DNA of 64,000 bases. Origin: Prauserella flavalba. Its GTDB lineage: Bacteria; Actinomycetota; Actinomycetes; Mycobacteriales; Pseudonocardiaceae. The stretch spans positions 1,054,001-1,118,000 of the forward strand of contig NZ_MASU01000005.1 of assembly GCF_003202235.1 (NCBI RefSeq), read 5' to 3'. Below are positions 34,368-43,626 of the stretch, in pieces; the first letter of the stretch is position 1; each line of letters begins with the position of its first letter. Made by a program: the position numbers and the translations under genes. The notes beneath the pieces were generated by a model, which saw only the letters and a program-made list of their open reading frames with translations, had not been told where the DNA came from and did not search any database.

Positions 34368-35336
34368 TCAGGCCGTGGCCGCGAGCGGGACCGGCTGCTC
34401 CAGCTCGCGATCGAAGCAGCGCTGGAAGTACTCGGCGAGGACGGGGTGTTCGGCCTCGTCGCACTTGTTCGCGAAGGAGAGCCGGAAGGCCAGCGCGGGA
34501 TCGCCGAAGATGCCGCTGTTCTCGGCCCACGTGATCACCGTGCGCGGCGACATCACGGTGGACAGGTCACCGGCCCGGAAGCCCGCCCTCGTCAGCCCCG
34601 CGACGGCGACCATCGCGGCCACGAGCGCGCGGCCGGCGTCGTCGGCCAGCGCGGGAACCCGGGCCAGCACGATGGCGATCTCCTCCTCGGGCGGGAGGTA
34701 GTTCAGCGATGCGACCACGTCCCAGCGGTCGAGCTGAGCCTGGTTGAGCCGTTGCGTGCCGTGGTAGAGACCGTTGAGGTTGCCGAGCCCCACGGTGTTG
34801 GCGGTGGCGAACAGACGGAACGCCGGATGCGGCCGCAGCACGAGGTTGCGGTCCAGCAGCGTGAACCGGCCGTCGCGTTCGAGCAGGCGCTGGATCACGA
34901 ACATGACGTCGGGCCGTCCCGCGTCGTACTCGTCGAGCACCAGCGCCACCGGGCCGCGCAGAGCCCACGGCACGATGCCCTCGCAGAACTCGGTGACCTG
35001 CTTGCCCTCGCGCAGCACCACGGCGTCCTTGCCGACCAGGTCGAGCCTGCTGAGGTGACCGTCGAGGTTGACGCGCACGCAGGGCCAGTTGAGCCGCGCG
35101 GCGACCTGCTCGATGTGGCTGGACTTCCCGGTGCCGTGCAGGCCCTGGACCAGAATCCTGCGGTTGTGGGCGAAGCCGGCGAGCACCGCGAGCGTGACGT
35201 CGGGGTTGAACCGGTAGGACTCGTCGACGTCCGGCACGTGCTCGGTGCGCTCGCGGAACCCGTTCACGACGAGCGGCGAATCGATCCCGAAGGTGTCCCG
35301 GACGCTGATCCGCTCGCCCGGCAGGTCGGTGTCCAT
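34368..35336 (-). CDS. AAA+ ATPase, CobS/MoxR-like
   Basis: A 322-residue AAA+ protein. Walker A GLHGTGKSS, Walker B VALVLDEYD, sensor 1 FRLFATANT and an Arg-finger region near NQAQLDRWD are present. The N-terminal DTFGIDSPLVVNGF and overall length match CobS, the ATPase of aerobic cobaltochelatase. The ATG at 35336 follows an iclR gene by 17 bases and precedes the VWA gene by 3. See the VWA entry for the possible role. Confidence 0.85.
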   Translation of the reverse strand: MDTDLPGERISVRDTFGIDSPLVVNGFRERTEHVPDVDESYRFNPDVTLAVLAGFAHNRRILVQGLHGTGKSSHIEQVAARLNWPCVRVNLDGHLSRLDLVGKDAVVLREGKQVTEFCEGIVPWALRGPVALVLDEYDAGRPDVMFVIQRLLERDGRFTLLDRNLVLRPHPAFRLFATANTVGLGNLNGLYHGTQRLNQAQLDRWDVVASLNYLPPEEEIAIVLARVPALADDAGRALVAAMVAVAGLTRAGFRAGDLSTVMSPRTVITWAENSGIFGDPALAFRLSFANKCDEAEHPVLAEYFQRCFDRELEQPVPLAATA

Positions 35337-35353
35337 GCGTGCGGGTGCTCCCT

Positions 35354-36172
35354 TCACGACGTGGCGGTCCGGGTGTCGTCGGCGGCGCCCTCCGCCTCGA
35401 CCCTGCTGATCGCCTCGGCCGCGCGCTGGAGCGCGGGCAGCGTCTGCAGCGCCTTGTCGGCGGTGAGCCGCATGACGGGGGCCTGCACGGCGACGGCCAG
35501 GTTGGACCGCCCCGCCGGCGCGGGCACCAGCACCGCGACGCACACGAGACCGGGCAGGAACTCCTCGTCGTCGAGCGCGAAGCCGTCGCGCCGGATGCGG
35601 GTGAACTCCTCCTCGAGCACGCCGAGGTCGGTGACCGTCTTCGGCGTGTACGCCTTGAGCGGCGCGTGGGCGAGCAGCTTGGCGCGCTGTCCGGGGCTGA
35701 GCTGCGAGAGGATCATCTTGCCGCTCGCCGAGCAGTGCACCGGCACGCGCGACCCGGGCCGCAGGTAGAACCGCAGCGGCTCGGGTGTCTCGACGCGGTC
35801 GAGGTAGACGATCTCGTTGCCGGAGAGCGTGGTGATGTTGCAGCTCTCCCCCAGCTCCTCGACCAGGTTCTTGAGCACCGCGTGCCGCGCGCCGTAGTGG
35901 GTGGCGTTGAGCAGGAGGTTCTCGGCGAGTCGGCGCAGCCGGACGCCGGTGCCGTAGTGCCTGCCGTCGGCCTGCCGGATCAGCAGCCCGGCGCCCTCCA
36001 GCTGTTGCAGCATCCGGTGCAGGGTCGGCTTCGGCATGCCCGTCTCCGCGACCAGCCCCTGCAACGTGACCAGCTCGTCCTTGCTCGCGATCAGCTCGAG
36101 CAGGGAGAACAGGCGCATGGTCGGGGTGTCGCCGTTCAGGGCGGCCGGGTCCGGCTCACGGATGAGCTCCAC
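35354..36172 (-). CDS. IclR family transcriptional regulator, divergent from xsc
   Basis: A 272-residue IclR regulator with the winged helix at about residues 20-80 (LQGLVAETGMPKPTLHRMLQQLEGAGLL) and the effector domain HCSASGKMILSQLSP. The GTG start at 36172 is preceded by AAGGAGGTGTC, a near-perfect ribosome site. Divergently placed from xsc; the shared 150-base region holds two direct repeats ACATGCCGTC-Y-CG-R-TTT. It is the prime candidate for controlling xsc and the cobS/cobT-like genes behind it. Confidence 0.93.
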   Translation of the reverse strand: MELIREPDPAALNGDTPTMRLFSLLELIASKDELVTLQGLVAETGMPKPTLHRMLQQLEGAGLLIRQADGRHYGTGVRLRRLAENLLLNATHYGARHAVLKNLVEELGESCNITTLSGNEIVYLDRVETPEPLRFYLRPGSRVPVHCSASGKMILSQLSPGQRAKLLAHAPLKAYTPKTVTDLGVLEEEFTRIRRDGFALDDEEFLPGLVCVAVLVPAPAGRSNLAVAVQAPVMRLTADKALQTLPALQRAAEAISRVEAEGAADDTRTATS

Positions 36173-36209
36173 GACACCTCCTTCGGTTCGGCGTGTTCCA
36201 GAAACTAAC

Positions 36210-36307
36210 ACATGCCGTCTCGGTTTCTCGAAGATGACGTTGACCGCCCACCGTTGCTGACTTATGGTCGATTCGATTCCGGTTTCAGGAACATGCCGTC
36301 CCGATTT
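36210..36307. promoter_or_regulatory. iclR-xsc divergent regulatory region with direct repeats
   Basis: ACATGCCGTCTCGGTTT (36210-36226) and ACATGCCGTCCCGATTT (36291-36307) agree in 15 of 17 positions and lie 81 bases apart. GGTTTCAGGA sits just upstream of the second copy. The second copy ends 15 bases before the xsc ATG and would overlap its leader. A related ACATGCCGT occurs in the acnX promoter at 55148-55156 on the minus strand. Confidence 0.55.
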
Positions 36308-36322
36308 TTGTAGGAGTCCGCA

Positions 36323-38131
36323 ATGGCGCAGCGTAAGACCGGCGACGGCCGGACCGTGGTCGACGGCCCGGCAACCATGACCCCCTCCGAGGCCTTCGTC
36401 GAGACACTCGTGGCCAACGGGGTCACCGACATCTTCGGCATCATGGGCTCCGCGTTCATGGACGCGATGGACATCTTCGCCCCGGCCGGCATCCGGCTGG
36501 TCCCCGTCGTGCACGAGCAGGGCGCCGCGCACATGGCCGACGGTTACGCACGCGTCAGCGGCAGGCACGGCGTGGTGATCGGGCAGAACGGCCCTGGCAT
36601 CAGCAACTGCGTCACGGCGATCGCGGCGGCGTACTGGGCACACAGCCCCGTAGTGATCGTGACCCCCGAGGCGGGCACGATGGGCATGGGCCTCGGCGGC
36701 TTCCAGGAGGCCAACCAGCTGCCGATGTTCCAGGAGTTCACCAAGTACCAGGCGCACGTCAACAACCCGCGCCGCATGGCCGAGCTCACCGGCCGCGCCT
36801 TCGACCGCGCGATGTCGGAGATCGGCCCGACGCAGCTCAACATCCCGCGCGACTTCTTCTACGGCGAGATCGAGGCCGAGATCCCCGACCCGCAGCGCCT
36901 CGACCGGGGGCCCGGCGGCGACCAGAGCCTCAACGAGGCCGCCGAGCTGCTCGCCTCCGCCGAGTTCCCCGTGATCATCGCCGGCGGCGGCGTGGTGATG
37001 GCCGACGGCGTCGAGGAATGCAAGGCCCTGGCCGAACGGCTCGGCGCGCCGGTGGTGAACAGCTACCTGCACAACGACTCCTTCCCCGCCAGCCACCCGC
37101 AGTGGTGCGGACCGCTGGGCTACCAGGGGTCGAAAGCCGCTATGAAACTGATCTCCCAGGCCGACGTGGTGGTGGCGCTGGGCTCGCGGCTCGGGCCGTT
37201 CGGCACGCTGCCGCAGCACGGGATGGACTACTGGCCCAAGAACGCCAAGATCATCCAGATCGACGCCGACCACAAGATGCTCGGGCTGGTCAAGAAGATC
37301 ACCGTCGGGATCTGTGGTGACGCGAAGGCCGCCGCCGCCGCGCTCACCCAGCGCCTCGAGGGACGCACGCTCGCCTGCGACGCCACGCGGGAGCAGCGGG
37401 CCGCCACGACGAAGGCCGAGAAGGACGCGTGGGAGGCCGAGCTGACGGCGTGGACCCACGAGACCGACCCGTTCAGCCTCGACATGATCGCCGAGCAGGA
37501 GCAGGAGGAAGGCGGCTGGCTGCACCCGCGGCAGGTGCTGCGCGAGCTCGAGAAGGCCATGCCGCCGCGGGTGATGGTCTCCACTGACATCGGCAACATC
37601 AACTCGGTGGCCAACAGCTACCTGCGGTTCGAGGAACCGCGCAGCTTCCTGGCCCCGATGAGCTTCGGCAACTGCGGTTACGCGCTGCCGACCGTCATCG
37701 GCGCCAAGGCCGCGGCGCCCGACCGGCCCGCCATCGCCTACGCCGGTGACGGCGCGTGGGGCATGAGCATGGGCGAGATCATGACCGCCGTCCGCCACGA
37801 CATCCCGGTGACCGCCGTGGTGTTCCACAACCGGCAGTGGGGCGCGGAGAAGAAGAACCAGGTCGACTTCTACAACCGCCGGTTCGTCGCCGGAGAGCTG
37901 GACAACGAGAGCTTCGCCGGGATCGCCCGCGCGATGGGAGCGGACGGCGTGGTGGTGGACAAGCTCGAGGACGTCGGCCCTGCCCTGCGCAAGGCCGTCG
38001 ACGCGCAGATGAACGACGGGCGCACCACGGTCGTCGAGGTGATGTGCACCCGGGAGCTGGGCGACCCGTTCCGTCGCGACGCGCTGTCCAAGCCGGTGCG
38101 CTTCCTGCCGAAGTACCAGGACTACGTGTAA
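36323..38131 (+). CDS. xsc: Sulfoacetaldehyde acetyltransferase
   Basis: A 602-residue thiamine-diphosphate enzyme converting sulfoacetaldehyde and phosphate to acetyl phosphate and sulfite, the desulfonation step of taurine, isethionate and sulfoacetate breakdown. The N-terminus GVTDIFGIMGSAFMDAMD, the HEQGAAHMADGYARVSG segment with the catalytic Glu, GQNGPGISN, TPEAGTMGMGLGGFQE and the cofactor motif GDGAWGMSMGE are the pattern I know from characterised Xsc proteins, and the length matches. ATG 36323 follows TAGGAG. The product acetyl phosphate would go to the phosphate acetyltransferase at 50950, the sulfite to the molybdoenzyme module at 39217-46274. Confidence 0.95.
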   Translation: MAQRKTGDGRTVVDGPATMTPSEAFVETLVANGVTDIFGIMGSAFMDAMDIFAPAGIRLVPVVHEQGAAHMADGYARVSGRHGVVIGQNGPGISNCVTAIAAAYWAHSPVVIVTPEAGTMGMGLGGFQEANQLPMFQEFTKYQAHVNNPRRMAELTGRAFDRAMSEIGPTQLNIPRDFFYGEIEAEIPDPQRLDRGPGGDQSLNEAAELLASAEFPVIIAGGGVVMADGVEECKALAERLGAPVVNSYLHNDSFPASHPQWCGPLGYQGSKAAMKLISQADVVVALGSRLGPFGTLPQHGMDYWPKNAKIIQIDADHKMLGLVKKITVGICGDAKAAAAALTQRLEGRTLACDATREQRAATTKAEKDAWEAELTAWTHETDPFSLDMIAEQEQEEGGWLHPRQVLRELEKAMPPRVMVSTDIGNINSVANSYLRFEEPRSFLAPMSFGNCGYALPTVIGAKAAAPDRPAIAYAGDGAWGMSMGEIMTAVRHDIPVTAVVFHNRQWGAEKKNQVDFYNRRFVAGELDNESFAGIARAMGADGVVVDKLEDVGPALRKAVDAQMNDGRTTVVEVMCTRELGDPFRRDALSKPVRFLPKYQDYV

Positions 38132-38145
38132 CCGGTCCCGGTCCC

Positions 38146-38175
38146 GGAGCCGGGTGGCGAACGCCGCCCGGCTCC
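38146..38175. terminator. Terminator hairpin between xsc and lysR
   Basis: GGAGCCGGGTGGCG (38146-38159) pairs with CGCCGCCCGGCTCC (38162-38175) at 13 of 14 positions. It lies between convergent genes and may stop both. Confidence 0.7.
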
Positions 38176-38188
38176 GTCCCCTGTGGAC

Positions 38189-39109
38189 TCAGCGCCGGCC
38201 AGGACTCCCGCCCGCCGCCGCGACGACGTCCCGCAACGCCGGGGACAGCTGCTGCCCCCCGCGCAGCACCAGGCGCAGCGAGCGGTGCAGGTCGAGGCCC
38301 GACGTGGGCACCACCACGAGCTTGCCCTGCGCCACGTCCTCGGCCAGCGCGAGCGAGCTGAGCACCGCCGGGCCGAGTCCCGCCTCCACGGCGGCCTTGA
38401 TCGCCGTGGTGGACGACAGCTCCATGACGGGGTTGGGGCGGGTGCGGTAGCCCAGCCGGTCCAGCTCGCGGTCCAGCACGTAGCGCGTGCCCGAGCCCGG
38501 CTCGCGGCTGATCAGCGCCTCGGCGGCGAGTTCCGCCGCGCGCACGGGACGCCCCCGGCGTGCCCAGGGATGGTCGGGGTGCACCACGAGCAGCAGCTGA
38601 TCCTCGGCCACCACCTGGGAATCCAGTCCCTCCGCCGGTTCGGCGCCCTCCACGAAGCCGAGGTCCACCGCTCCGCCGAGCACCAGCTCCACGACCTTCG
38701 CGGAGTTCACCACCTGGAGCCCGATCGTCGTGTCGGGCCTGCGCCTGCGCAGCTCGCTCAGCCAGCCCGGCAACAGGTACTCCGCGATGGTCATGCTGCA
38801 CGCGAGCTGGATCCGGCTCGCCTGCTGGCCACGCAACGCCGCGATGCCGGCGTCCAGCGCGGAGGCGGCGTCGATCACCCGGCCCGCCCAGTCCGCGATC
38901 ACGGCACCCTCGTCGGTGAGCCGGGAACCGGTGGCGGAACGCACGATCAGCGGCACCCCCGTGAGCCGCTCCATGTTCCGGATCCGCGACGCCGCGGCCG
39001 GTTGCGAGATGCCGTGTTCCTTCGCCGCCTTCCCGAGGCTGCCCAGCCGCGCGACGCTCAGCAACAGGTCCAGTGCCCCGATCTCGGGCACGCGCGGTGG
39101 CAGTGGCAC
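38189..39109 (-). CDS. LysR family transcriptional regulator
   Basis: A 306-residue LysR regulator with N-terminal helix-turn-helix (SLGKAAKEHGISQPAAASRIRNMERLTG) and a periplasmic-binding-type effector domain (ISREPGSGTRYVLD is typical of the CysB/CysL/CbbR-like group). GTG start at 39109. Divergent from the Fe-S/NrfD gene across a palindrome at 39121-39143. LysR proteins of this group often respond to sulfur or redox metabolites, so a sulfite-related inducer for the downstream operon is plausible (inference). Confidence 0.92.
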   Translation of the reverse strand: MPLPPRVPEIGALDLLLSVARLGSLGKAAKEHGISQPAAASRIRNMERLTGVPLIVRSATGSRLTDEGAVIADWAGRVIDAASALDAGIAALRGQQASRIQLACSMTIAEYLLPGWLSELRRRRPDTTIGLQVVNSAKVVELVLGGAVDLGFVEGAEPAEGLDSQVVAEDQLLLVVHPDHPWARRGRPVRAAELAAEALISREPGSGTRYVLDRELDRLGYRTRPNPVMELSSTTAIKAAVEAGLGPAVLSSLALAEDVAQGKLVVVPTSGLDLHRSLRLVLRGGQQLSPALRDVVAAAGGSPGRR

Positions 39110-39120
39110 GCCGCCACGTT

Positions 39121-39143
39121 ACTCCAAAGTCTGCTTTGGGAGT
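39121..39143. promoter_or_regulatory. LysR-type operator candidate
   Basis: ACTCCAAAG-TCTG-CTTTGGGAGT is an inverted repeat with one base inserted in the right arm, in the lysR/Fe-S gene divergent region. It starts 12 bases from the lysR start codon and fits an autoregulatory LysR site. Confidence 0.55.
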
Positions 39144-39216
39144 ACCCAGGATCGACGTTGGTACCGGGGCCTCTTTTCCGGAGTTAGCGTCACTGTGCGT
39201 CAGCTTCGGAGGTGTC

Positions 39217-40761
39217 ATGCGCTACGGCTTCGCGATCGACCAGCGCACCTGCATCGGCTGCCACGCCTGCACAGTGGCGTGCAAGACCGAGCACGAGGTG
39301 CCGGTGGGACAGTTCCGCACGTGGGTGAAGTACGTGGAGTCCGGGGAGTTCCCCGCGACCACGCGCGACTTCGGTGTCATGCGGTGCAATCACTGCACCG
39401 ACGCGCCGTGCGTCAAGATCTGCCCCACGCAGGCACTGTTCACAAGGGACGATGGGATCGTCGACTTCGACAACGAGCGGTGCATCGGCTGCAAGGCGTG
39501 CATGCAGGCGTGTCCCTACGACGCGATCTATCTCGACGAGGACACCCACACCGCCGCCAAGTGCAACTTCTGCGCCCACCGCGTCGACGAGGGACTCGAA
39601 CCGGCCTGCGTGGTGGTGTGCCCGACCCATTCGATCTGGGTCGGCGACCTCGACGACCCGGGCAGCGGGATCGCCCGCCTGGTCAACGAGAACCCCACGC
39701 AGGTGCGCGCGCCCGAGCAGAACACCGGGCCCAACGTTTTCTACCTCGGCGCCGACCGGGCGGTGCTCGACCCGCTCGCGGCCCCCACCGGCGACACGTA
39801 CCTGTGGGCCCGCCCCGACGAGCACCGCCGCAGCGCGTCCACCGACCTGCCTACCGACCCGGTGACGCAGGCCCGCACCACGCTCAACACGGCACACCCC
39901 CGGCCGTGGGGCTGGCGGGTGACGACGTACCTCTGGACGAAGGCCGCCGGTGCAGGCGCGATGCTCATCGCCGCGCTCGCCCACCTGCTCGGCATCGAGC
40001 TGGGCGGGACCGGCGACGTCGTGGCCCCCGCGCTCGGCGTCGCGGGGCTCGCCGTCACCGGCGTGCTGCTCGTGTGGGACCTCAAGCGGCCCGAGCGGTT
40101 CCTGTTCATCTTCCTCAAGCCCAACCCGAGATCGTGGATGTTCTGGGGCGCCGTGGTGCTCGCCGCCGCGGCGGCCGTGTTCACCGCCTGGCTCGCCACG
40201 GGCATCCTCGCCGCGACCGGCGAGCTGGCCGCGGCCACGGCCGACGCCGTGCTCACCGGGCTCGCCGTGCCCGCTCTGCTCACCGGGGCGCTGACGGCGG
40301 GCTACACCGGCTTCCTGTTCGGCCAGGCCGAGGGCCGCGACCTGTGGCAGTCGCCGCTCTTGTTCTGGCACCTGATCGTGCAGGCGCTCATGGTGGGTGG
40401 CGGCGTGCTCACCCTCGCCGTCGCCGCGGGCGAGCCCTCCCCCGCCGCCCGCTCGCTGCTGCTCGCCGCGCTCACGCTCGGCGCGGGCGGTCACCTGGTG
40501 ATGACGCTGCTGGAATACCTGGGCAGGCACACCACCGCGCACGCGGCAGCCGCGGCGCACATGGTCACCTCCGGCCGCTACGCCCGCCTCTTCTGGACCG
40601 GCGGCGCCGGCCTCGCCGCGCTCGGCGCGCTGCTGGGCGGCGTGGGCTGGGCAGGCGGCCCGCTCGTGCTCGCCGCCGCGGGTGGCGTCGTCGTGCAGGC
40701 CGCGCTCCTCGCGTACGAGAGCGTCTTCGTCCGCGCCGGGCAAGACGTCCCGCTGTCCTAG
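39217..40761 (+). CDS. Fused four-cluster Fe-S protein / NrfD-type membrane subunit
   Basis: A 514-residue fusion. Residues 1-185 form a PsrB/DmsB-type ferredoxin with four cysteine clusters: CIGCHACTVACK, CNHCTDAPCVKICP, CIGCKACMQACP and CNFCAHR...CVVVCP. From about residue 230 to the end is an NrfD/PsrC-like quinone-reactive membrane domain with around eight hydrophobic segments. In most complexes (Psr, Phs, SoeABC) these are two proteins. ATG 39217 follows CGGAGGTGTC. With the molybdenum subunit encoded 30 bases downstream it forms a membrane-bound complex exchanging electrons with the quinone pool; oxidising sulfite from Xsc is the favoured role (inference). Confidence 0.88.
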   Translation: MRYGFAIDQRTCIGCHACTVACKTEHEVPVGQFRTWVKYVESGEFPATTRDFGVMRCNHCTDAPCVKICPTQALFTRDDGIVDFDNERCIGCKACMQACPYDAIYLDEDTHTAAKCNFCAHRVDEGLEPACVVVCPTHSIWVGDLDDPGSGIARLVNENPTQVRAPEQNTGPNVFYLGADRAVLDPLAAPTGDTYLWARPDEHRRSASTDLPTDPVTQARTTLNTAHPRPWGWRVTTYLWTKAAGAGAMLIAALAHLLGIELGGTGDVVAPALGVAGLAVTGVLLVWDLKRPERFLFIFLKPNPRSWMFWGAVVLAAAAAVFTAWLATGILAATGELAAATADAVLTGLAVPALLTGALTAGYTGFLFGQAEGRDLWQSPLLFWHLIVQALMVGGGVLTLAVAAGEPSPAARSLLLAALTLGAGGHLVMTLLEYLGRHTTAHAAAAAHMVTSGRYARLFWTGGAGLAALGALLGGVGWAGGPLVLAAAGGVVVQAALLAYESVFVRAGQDVPLS

Positions 40762-40791
40762 AACCCAGCACCGCCGAAAGGAGCCAGAGTC

Positions 40792-43626
40792 ATGAGCGGG
40801 ACCGACCCCGTCCTCCCCGGCTCACGCAGCCACGAGCACCTCCGCAACTTCCCGCCGGTGTCCGCGTGGGACCACCACGTCGAGTACGACGCCAAGGCGC
40901 ATCCGCGCAAGGTCGCGCATTCCTACCTGCTGGTGCCCACCACGTGCTTCAACTGCGAGAGCGCGTGCGGCCTGCTGGCCTACGTCGACAAGGACGACCT
41001 GTCGGTCAAGAAGCTCGAGGGCAACCCGGCGCATCCCGGCTCCCGTGGCCGCAACTGCGCCAAGGGTCCCGCGACGATCAACCAGATCAACGATCCCGAG
41101 CGGATCCTGTACCCGTTGCGCCGCACCGGCGAACGCGGCGGGGGCGGCTGGGAACAGGTCAGCTGGGACGAGGCACTCGACGACATCGCGGCCCGGATCC
41201 GGACCGCGATCGTCGAGGAGCGGCACGACGAGATCATGTACCACGTCGGCAGGCCCGGCGAGGACGGCTTCGCCGAACGGTTCCTCACCGCCTGGGGCGT
41301 GGACGGGCACAACACGCACACCAACATCTGCTCGGCCGGGGCGCGGTTCGGGATGTCGCTGTGGACCGGCTACGACCGGCCCTCGGCCGACCACGCCAAC
41401 GCCAAGGTGATCCTGCTGCTGTCGAGCCACCTGGAGACGGGGCACTACTTCAACCCGCACGCCCAGCGGATCATGGAGGGCAAGCAGTCCGGGGCGAAGC
41501 TCGTGGTGATGGACCCCCGCCTGTCCAACACGGCCTCGCACGCCGACGTGTGGCTGACGCCGTGGCCCGGCAGCGAGGCCGCGGTGCTGCTGGCCGTGGC
41601 GTCGTACCTGCTGCGCACCCGCCGCATCGACACCGAGTACGTGCGCCGGTGGTTCAACTGGGACACCTACCTCGCCGAGCTGCACCCGGACGCGCCCCGC
41701 GACTTCGAGACGTTCCTCGACCGCATCACCGACGACTACGCGGACTACACCTTCGAGTTCGCCGCGCAGGAGGCGCAGGTACCGGCCGACCGGATCGAGG
41801 AGATCGCCGAGCTGGTGGCCGACTGCGACGGGCGGCTGTCCGCGCACATCTGGCGGGCGGCGGCCGCGGGCAACCTCGGTGGCTGGCAGGTCGCCCGGGC
41901 GCTGTGGTTCGTGCTCGCGCTCACCGGCAGCATCGGGACCAGGGGCGGCACGAGCCCCAACGGCTGGCACAAGTTCATCCCGCACGGCCCCGCCAAGCCC
42001 GAGCCGCACGAGCGGTGGAACGAGCTGATCTGGCCGCGCGACTATCCGTTGTCCACCAACGAGATGTCGTTCCTGCTGCCCCATTTCCTCGCCGAGGGCC
42101 GGGGCAGGCTCGAGGTCTACTTCTCGCGCGTCTACAACCCCGTCTGGACCAACCCCGACGGGTTCACCTGGATCGAGCAGCTGTCCGATCCGGACAAGGT
42201 GGGCCTGCACGTGGCGCTCACGCCGACGTGGTCGGAGACCGCCGAGTTCGCCGACTACGTCCTGCCCATGGGGCACGCCAGCGAACGGCACGACACGCAT
42301 TCCTACGAGACCCACGCCGGGCGGTGGCTCGGCTTCCGGCAGCCGGTGCGCCGCGTGGCGATGGACAAGCTGGGCAGGCCCTACACCGACACCCGCGACG
42401 TCAACCCCGGCGAGGTGTGGGAGGAGAACGAGTTCTGGTTCGAGCTGTCCTGGCGCATCGACCCGGACGGCTCGCTGGGCATCCGCCGCTACTTCGAGTC
42501 CCCGTACCGGCCCGGCGAGAAGATCACCGTGGACGAGTACTACCGGTGGCTGTTCGAGAACCAGGTGCCGGGGCTGGCGAAGAAGGCCGCCGACGAGGGC
42601 ATGGAGCCGCTGGAGTACATGCGCCGCTACGGCGTCGTCGCGCTGGACGACGAGGTCTACCGCGTCGACGAGCGCGCCGTACCCGGCGAGCAGCTGGAGA
42701 ACGCGACCGCCGACGAGAACGGGGTGCTGCGCACCCCGGTGACCCCGGACTCCGTGGCGCCCGTCGTCGGCGAGGCCGGTGCGATCGGCCTCCGGCACGA
42801 GGACGGCACCGCGACCGTGGGCTGGCCGACGCCGTCGCGCAAGCTGGAGGTGTACTCCACGGCGATGCGCGACTGGGGCCGTCCCGAGAAGGCCACGCCC
42901 GGCTACCTGCGCTCGCACGTGGCCCGCAGCGAGATCGACGTCGAGGCGGGCGAGCTGGTGCTCGTGCCCACCTTCCGGCTGCCCACGCTGATCCACACGC
43001 GCTCCGGCAACGCCAAGTACCTCAACGAGATCTCCAACACCCACCCGCTCTGGCTCCACTCGCTGGACGCCGCGCGGCACGGCGTGGTGACCGACGACCT
43101 CGTGCGCATCAGCACCGAGATCGGTTACTTCGTCGCGCGGGTGTGGGTCACCGAGGGGATCCGGCCCGGTGTCTGCGCGCTGTCCCACCACATGGGCCGG
43201 TGGCGGCTGCACCCGGGCGAGGGCAGCCGCTGGACCACCGGCATGGTGGAGCTGTCCCATCCGGACGGTGAGCACACCTGGCTGCTGCGGCACCGCGGCG
43301 GGGTCGCGCCGTTCGACTCCTCCGACCCGGACTCGAGCCGGATCAACTGGGAGGACCCCGGCGTGCACCAGAACCTCGCGTTCGCCGTGCACCCGGACCC
43401 GGAGTCGGGCATGCACTGCTGGCTGCAGAAGATCAAGCTGGAGTACGCGCACCCCGGGGACCGCTACGGCGACGTCTACGTCGACACGCGGCGCTCCGCG
43501 GAGGTGTACCGGCAGTGGCTGGCGCGCACGAGCCCCGACCTCGGTCCCGGCGGGCGGCGGCGACCCGAGTTCATGATGCGCCCGCTCGCCCCGAAACTGC
43601 GCGGTTACCGGGTGCCGGAATGCTGA
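40792..43626 (+). CDS. Molybdopterin oxidoreductase, catalytic subunit (SoeA/PsrA-like)
   Basis: A 944-residue complex-iron-sulfur molybdoenzyme subunit. The N-terminal [4Fe-4S] site is CFNCESAC with Cys 52, 55, 59 and 89; Cys180 in NTHTNICSAGARFG is the probable Mo ligand. The C-terminal domain (about 760-900) has the molybdopterin dinucleotide-binding fold, with LPTLIHTRSGNAKYLNEI. There is no twin-arginine signal, so the enzyme faces the cytoplasm, as SoeA sulfite dehydrogenase does and unlike exported PsrA/PhsA. ATG follows AAAGGAGCC. Reaction is not proven by sequence; sulfite to sulfate fits the neighbours, polysulfide or another oxyanion is possible. Confidence 0.88.
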   Translation: MSGTDPVLPGSRSHEHLRNFPPVSAWDHHVEYDAKAHPRKVAHSYLLVPTTCFNCESACGLLAYVDKDDLSVKKLEGNPAHPGSRGRNCAKGPATINQINDPERILYPLRRTGERGGGGWEQVSWDEALDDIAARIRTAIVEERHDEIMYHVGRPGEDGFAERFLTAWGVDGHNTHTNICSAGARFGMSLWTGYDRPSADHANAKVILLLSSHLETGHYFNPHAQRIMEGKQSGAKLVVMDPRLSNTASHADVWLTPWPGSEAAVLLAVASYLLRTRRIDTEYVRRWFNWDTYLAELHPDAPRDFETFLDRITDDYADYTFEFAAQEAQVPADRIEEIAELVADCDGRLSAHIWRAAAAGNLGGWQVARALWFVLALTGSIGTRGGTSPNGWHKFIPHGPAKPEPHERWNELIWPRDYPLSTNEMSFLLPHFLAEGRGRLEVYFSRVYNPVWTNPDGFTWIEQLSDPDKVGLHVALTPTWSETAEFADYVLPMGHASERHDTHSYETHAGRWLGFRQPVRRVAMDKLGRPYTDTRDVNPGEVWEENEFWFELSWRIDPDGSLGIRRYFESPYRPGEKITVDEYYRWLFENQVPGLAKKAADEGMEPLEYMRRYGVVALDDEVYRVDERAVPGEQLENATADENGVLRTPVTPDSVAPVVGEAGAIGLRHEDGTATVGWPTPSRKLEVYSTAMRDWGRPEKATPGYLRSHVARSEIDVEAGELVLVPTFRLPTLIHTRSGNAKYLNEISNTHPLWLHSLDAARHGVVTDDLVRISTEIGYFVARVWVTEGIRPGVCALSHHMGRWRLHPGEGSRWTTGMVELSHPDGEHTWLLRHRGGVAPFDSSDPDSSRINWEDPGVHQNLAFAVHPDPESGMHCWLQKIKLEYAHPGDRYGDVYVDTRRSAEVYRQWLARTSPDLGPGGRRRPEFMMRPLAPKLRGYRVPEC

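Noticed and set aside
36323-38131. Acetolactate synthase or generic thiamine-diphosphate enzyme
   Set aside because: The N-terminal and central motifs fit Xsc specifically, and no ilvN or branched-chain genes are near.
38730-43271. Open frame of 1513 codons on the plus strand across the lysR, Fe-S and molybdoenzyme genes
   Set aside because: Arg/Ala/Gly-rich shadow of the true frames; the real proteins have clear motifs in another frame.
40822-43452. Antisense frame of 876 codons opposite the molybdoenzyme gene
   Set aside because: Typical GC-rich antisense shadow with no domain signal.
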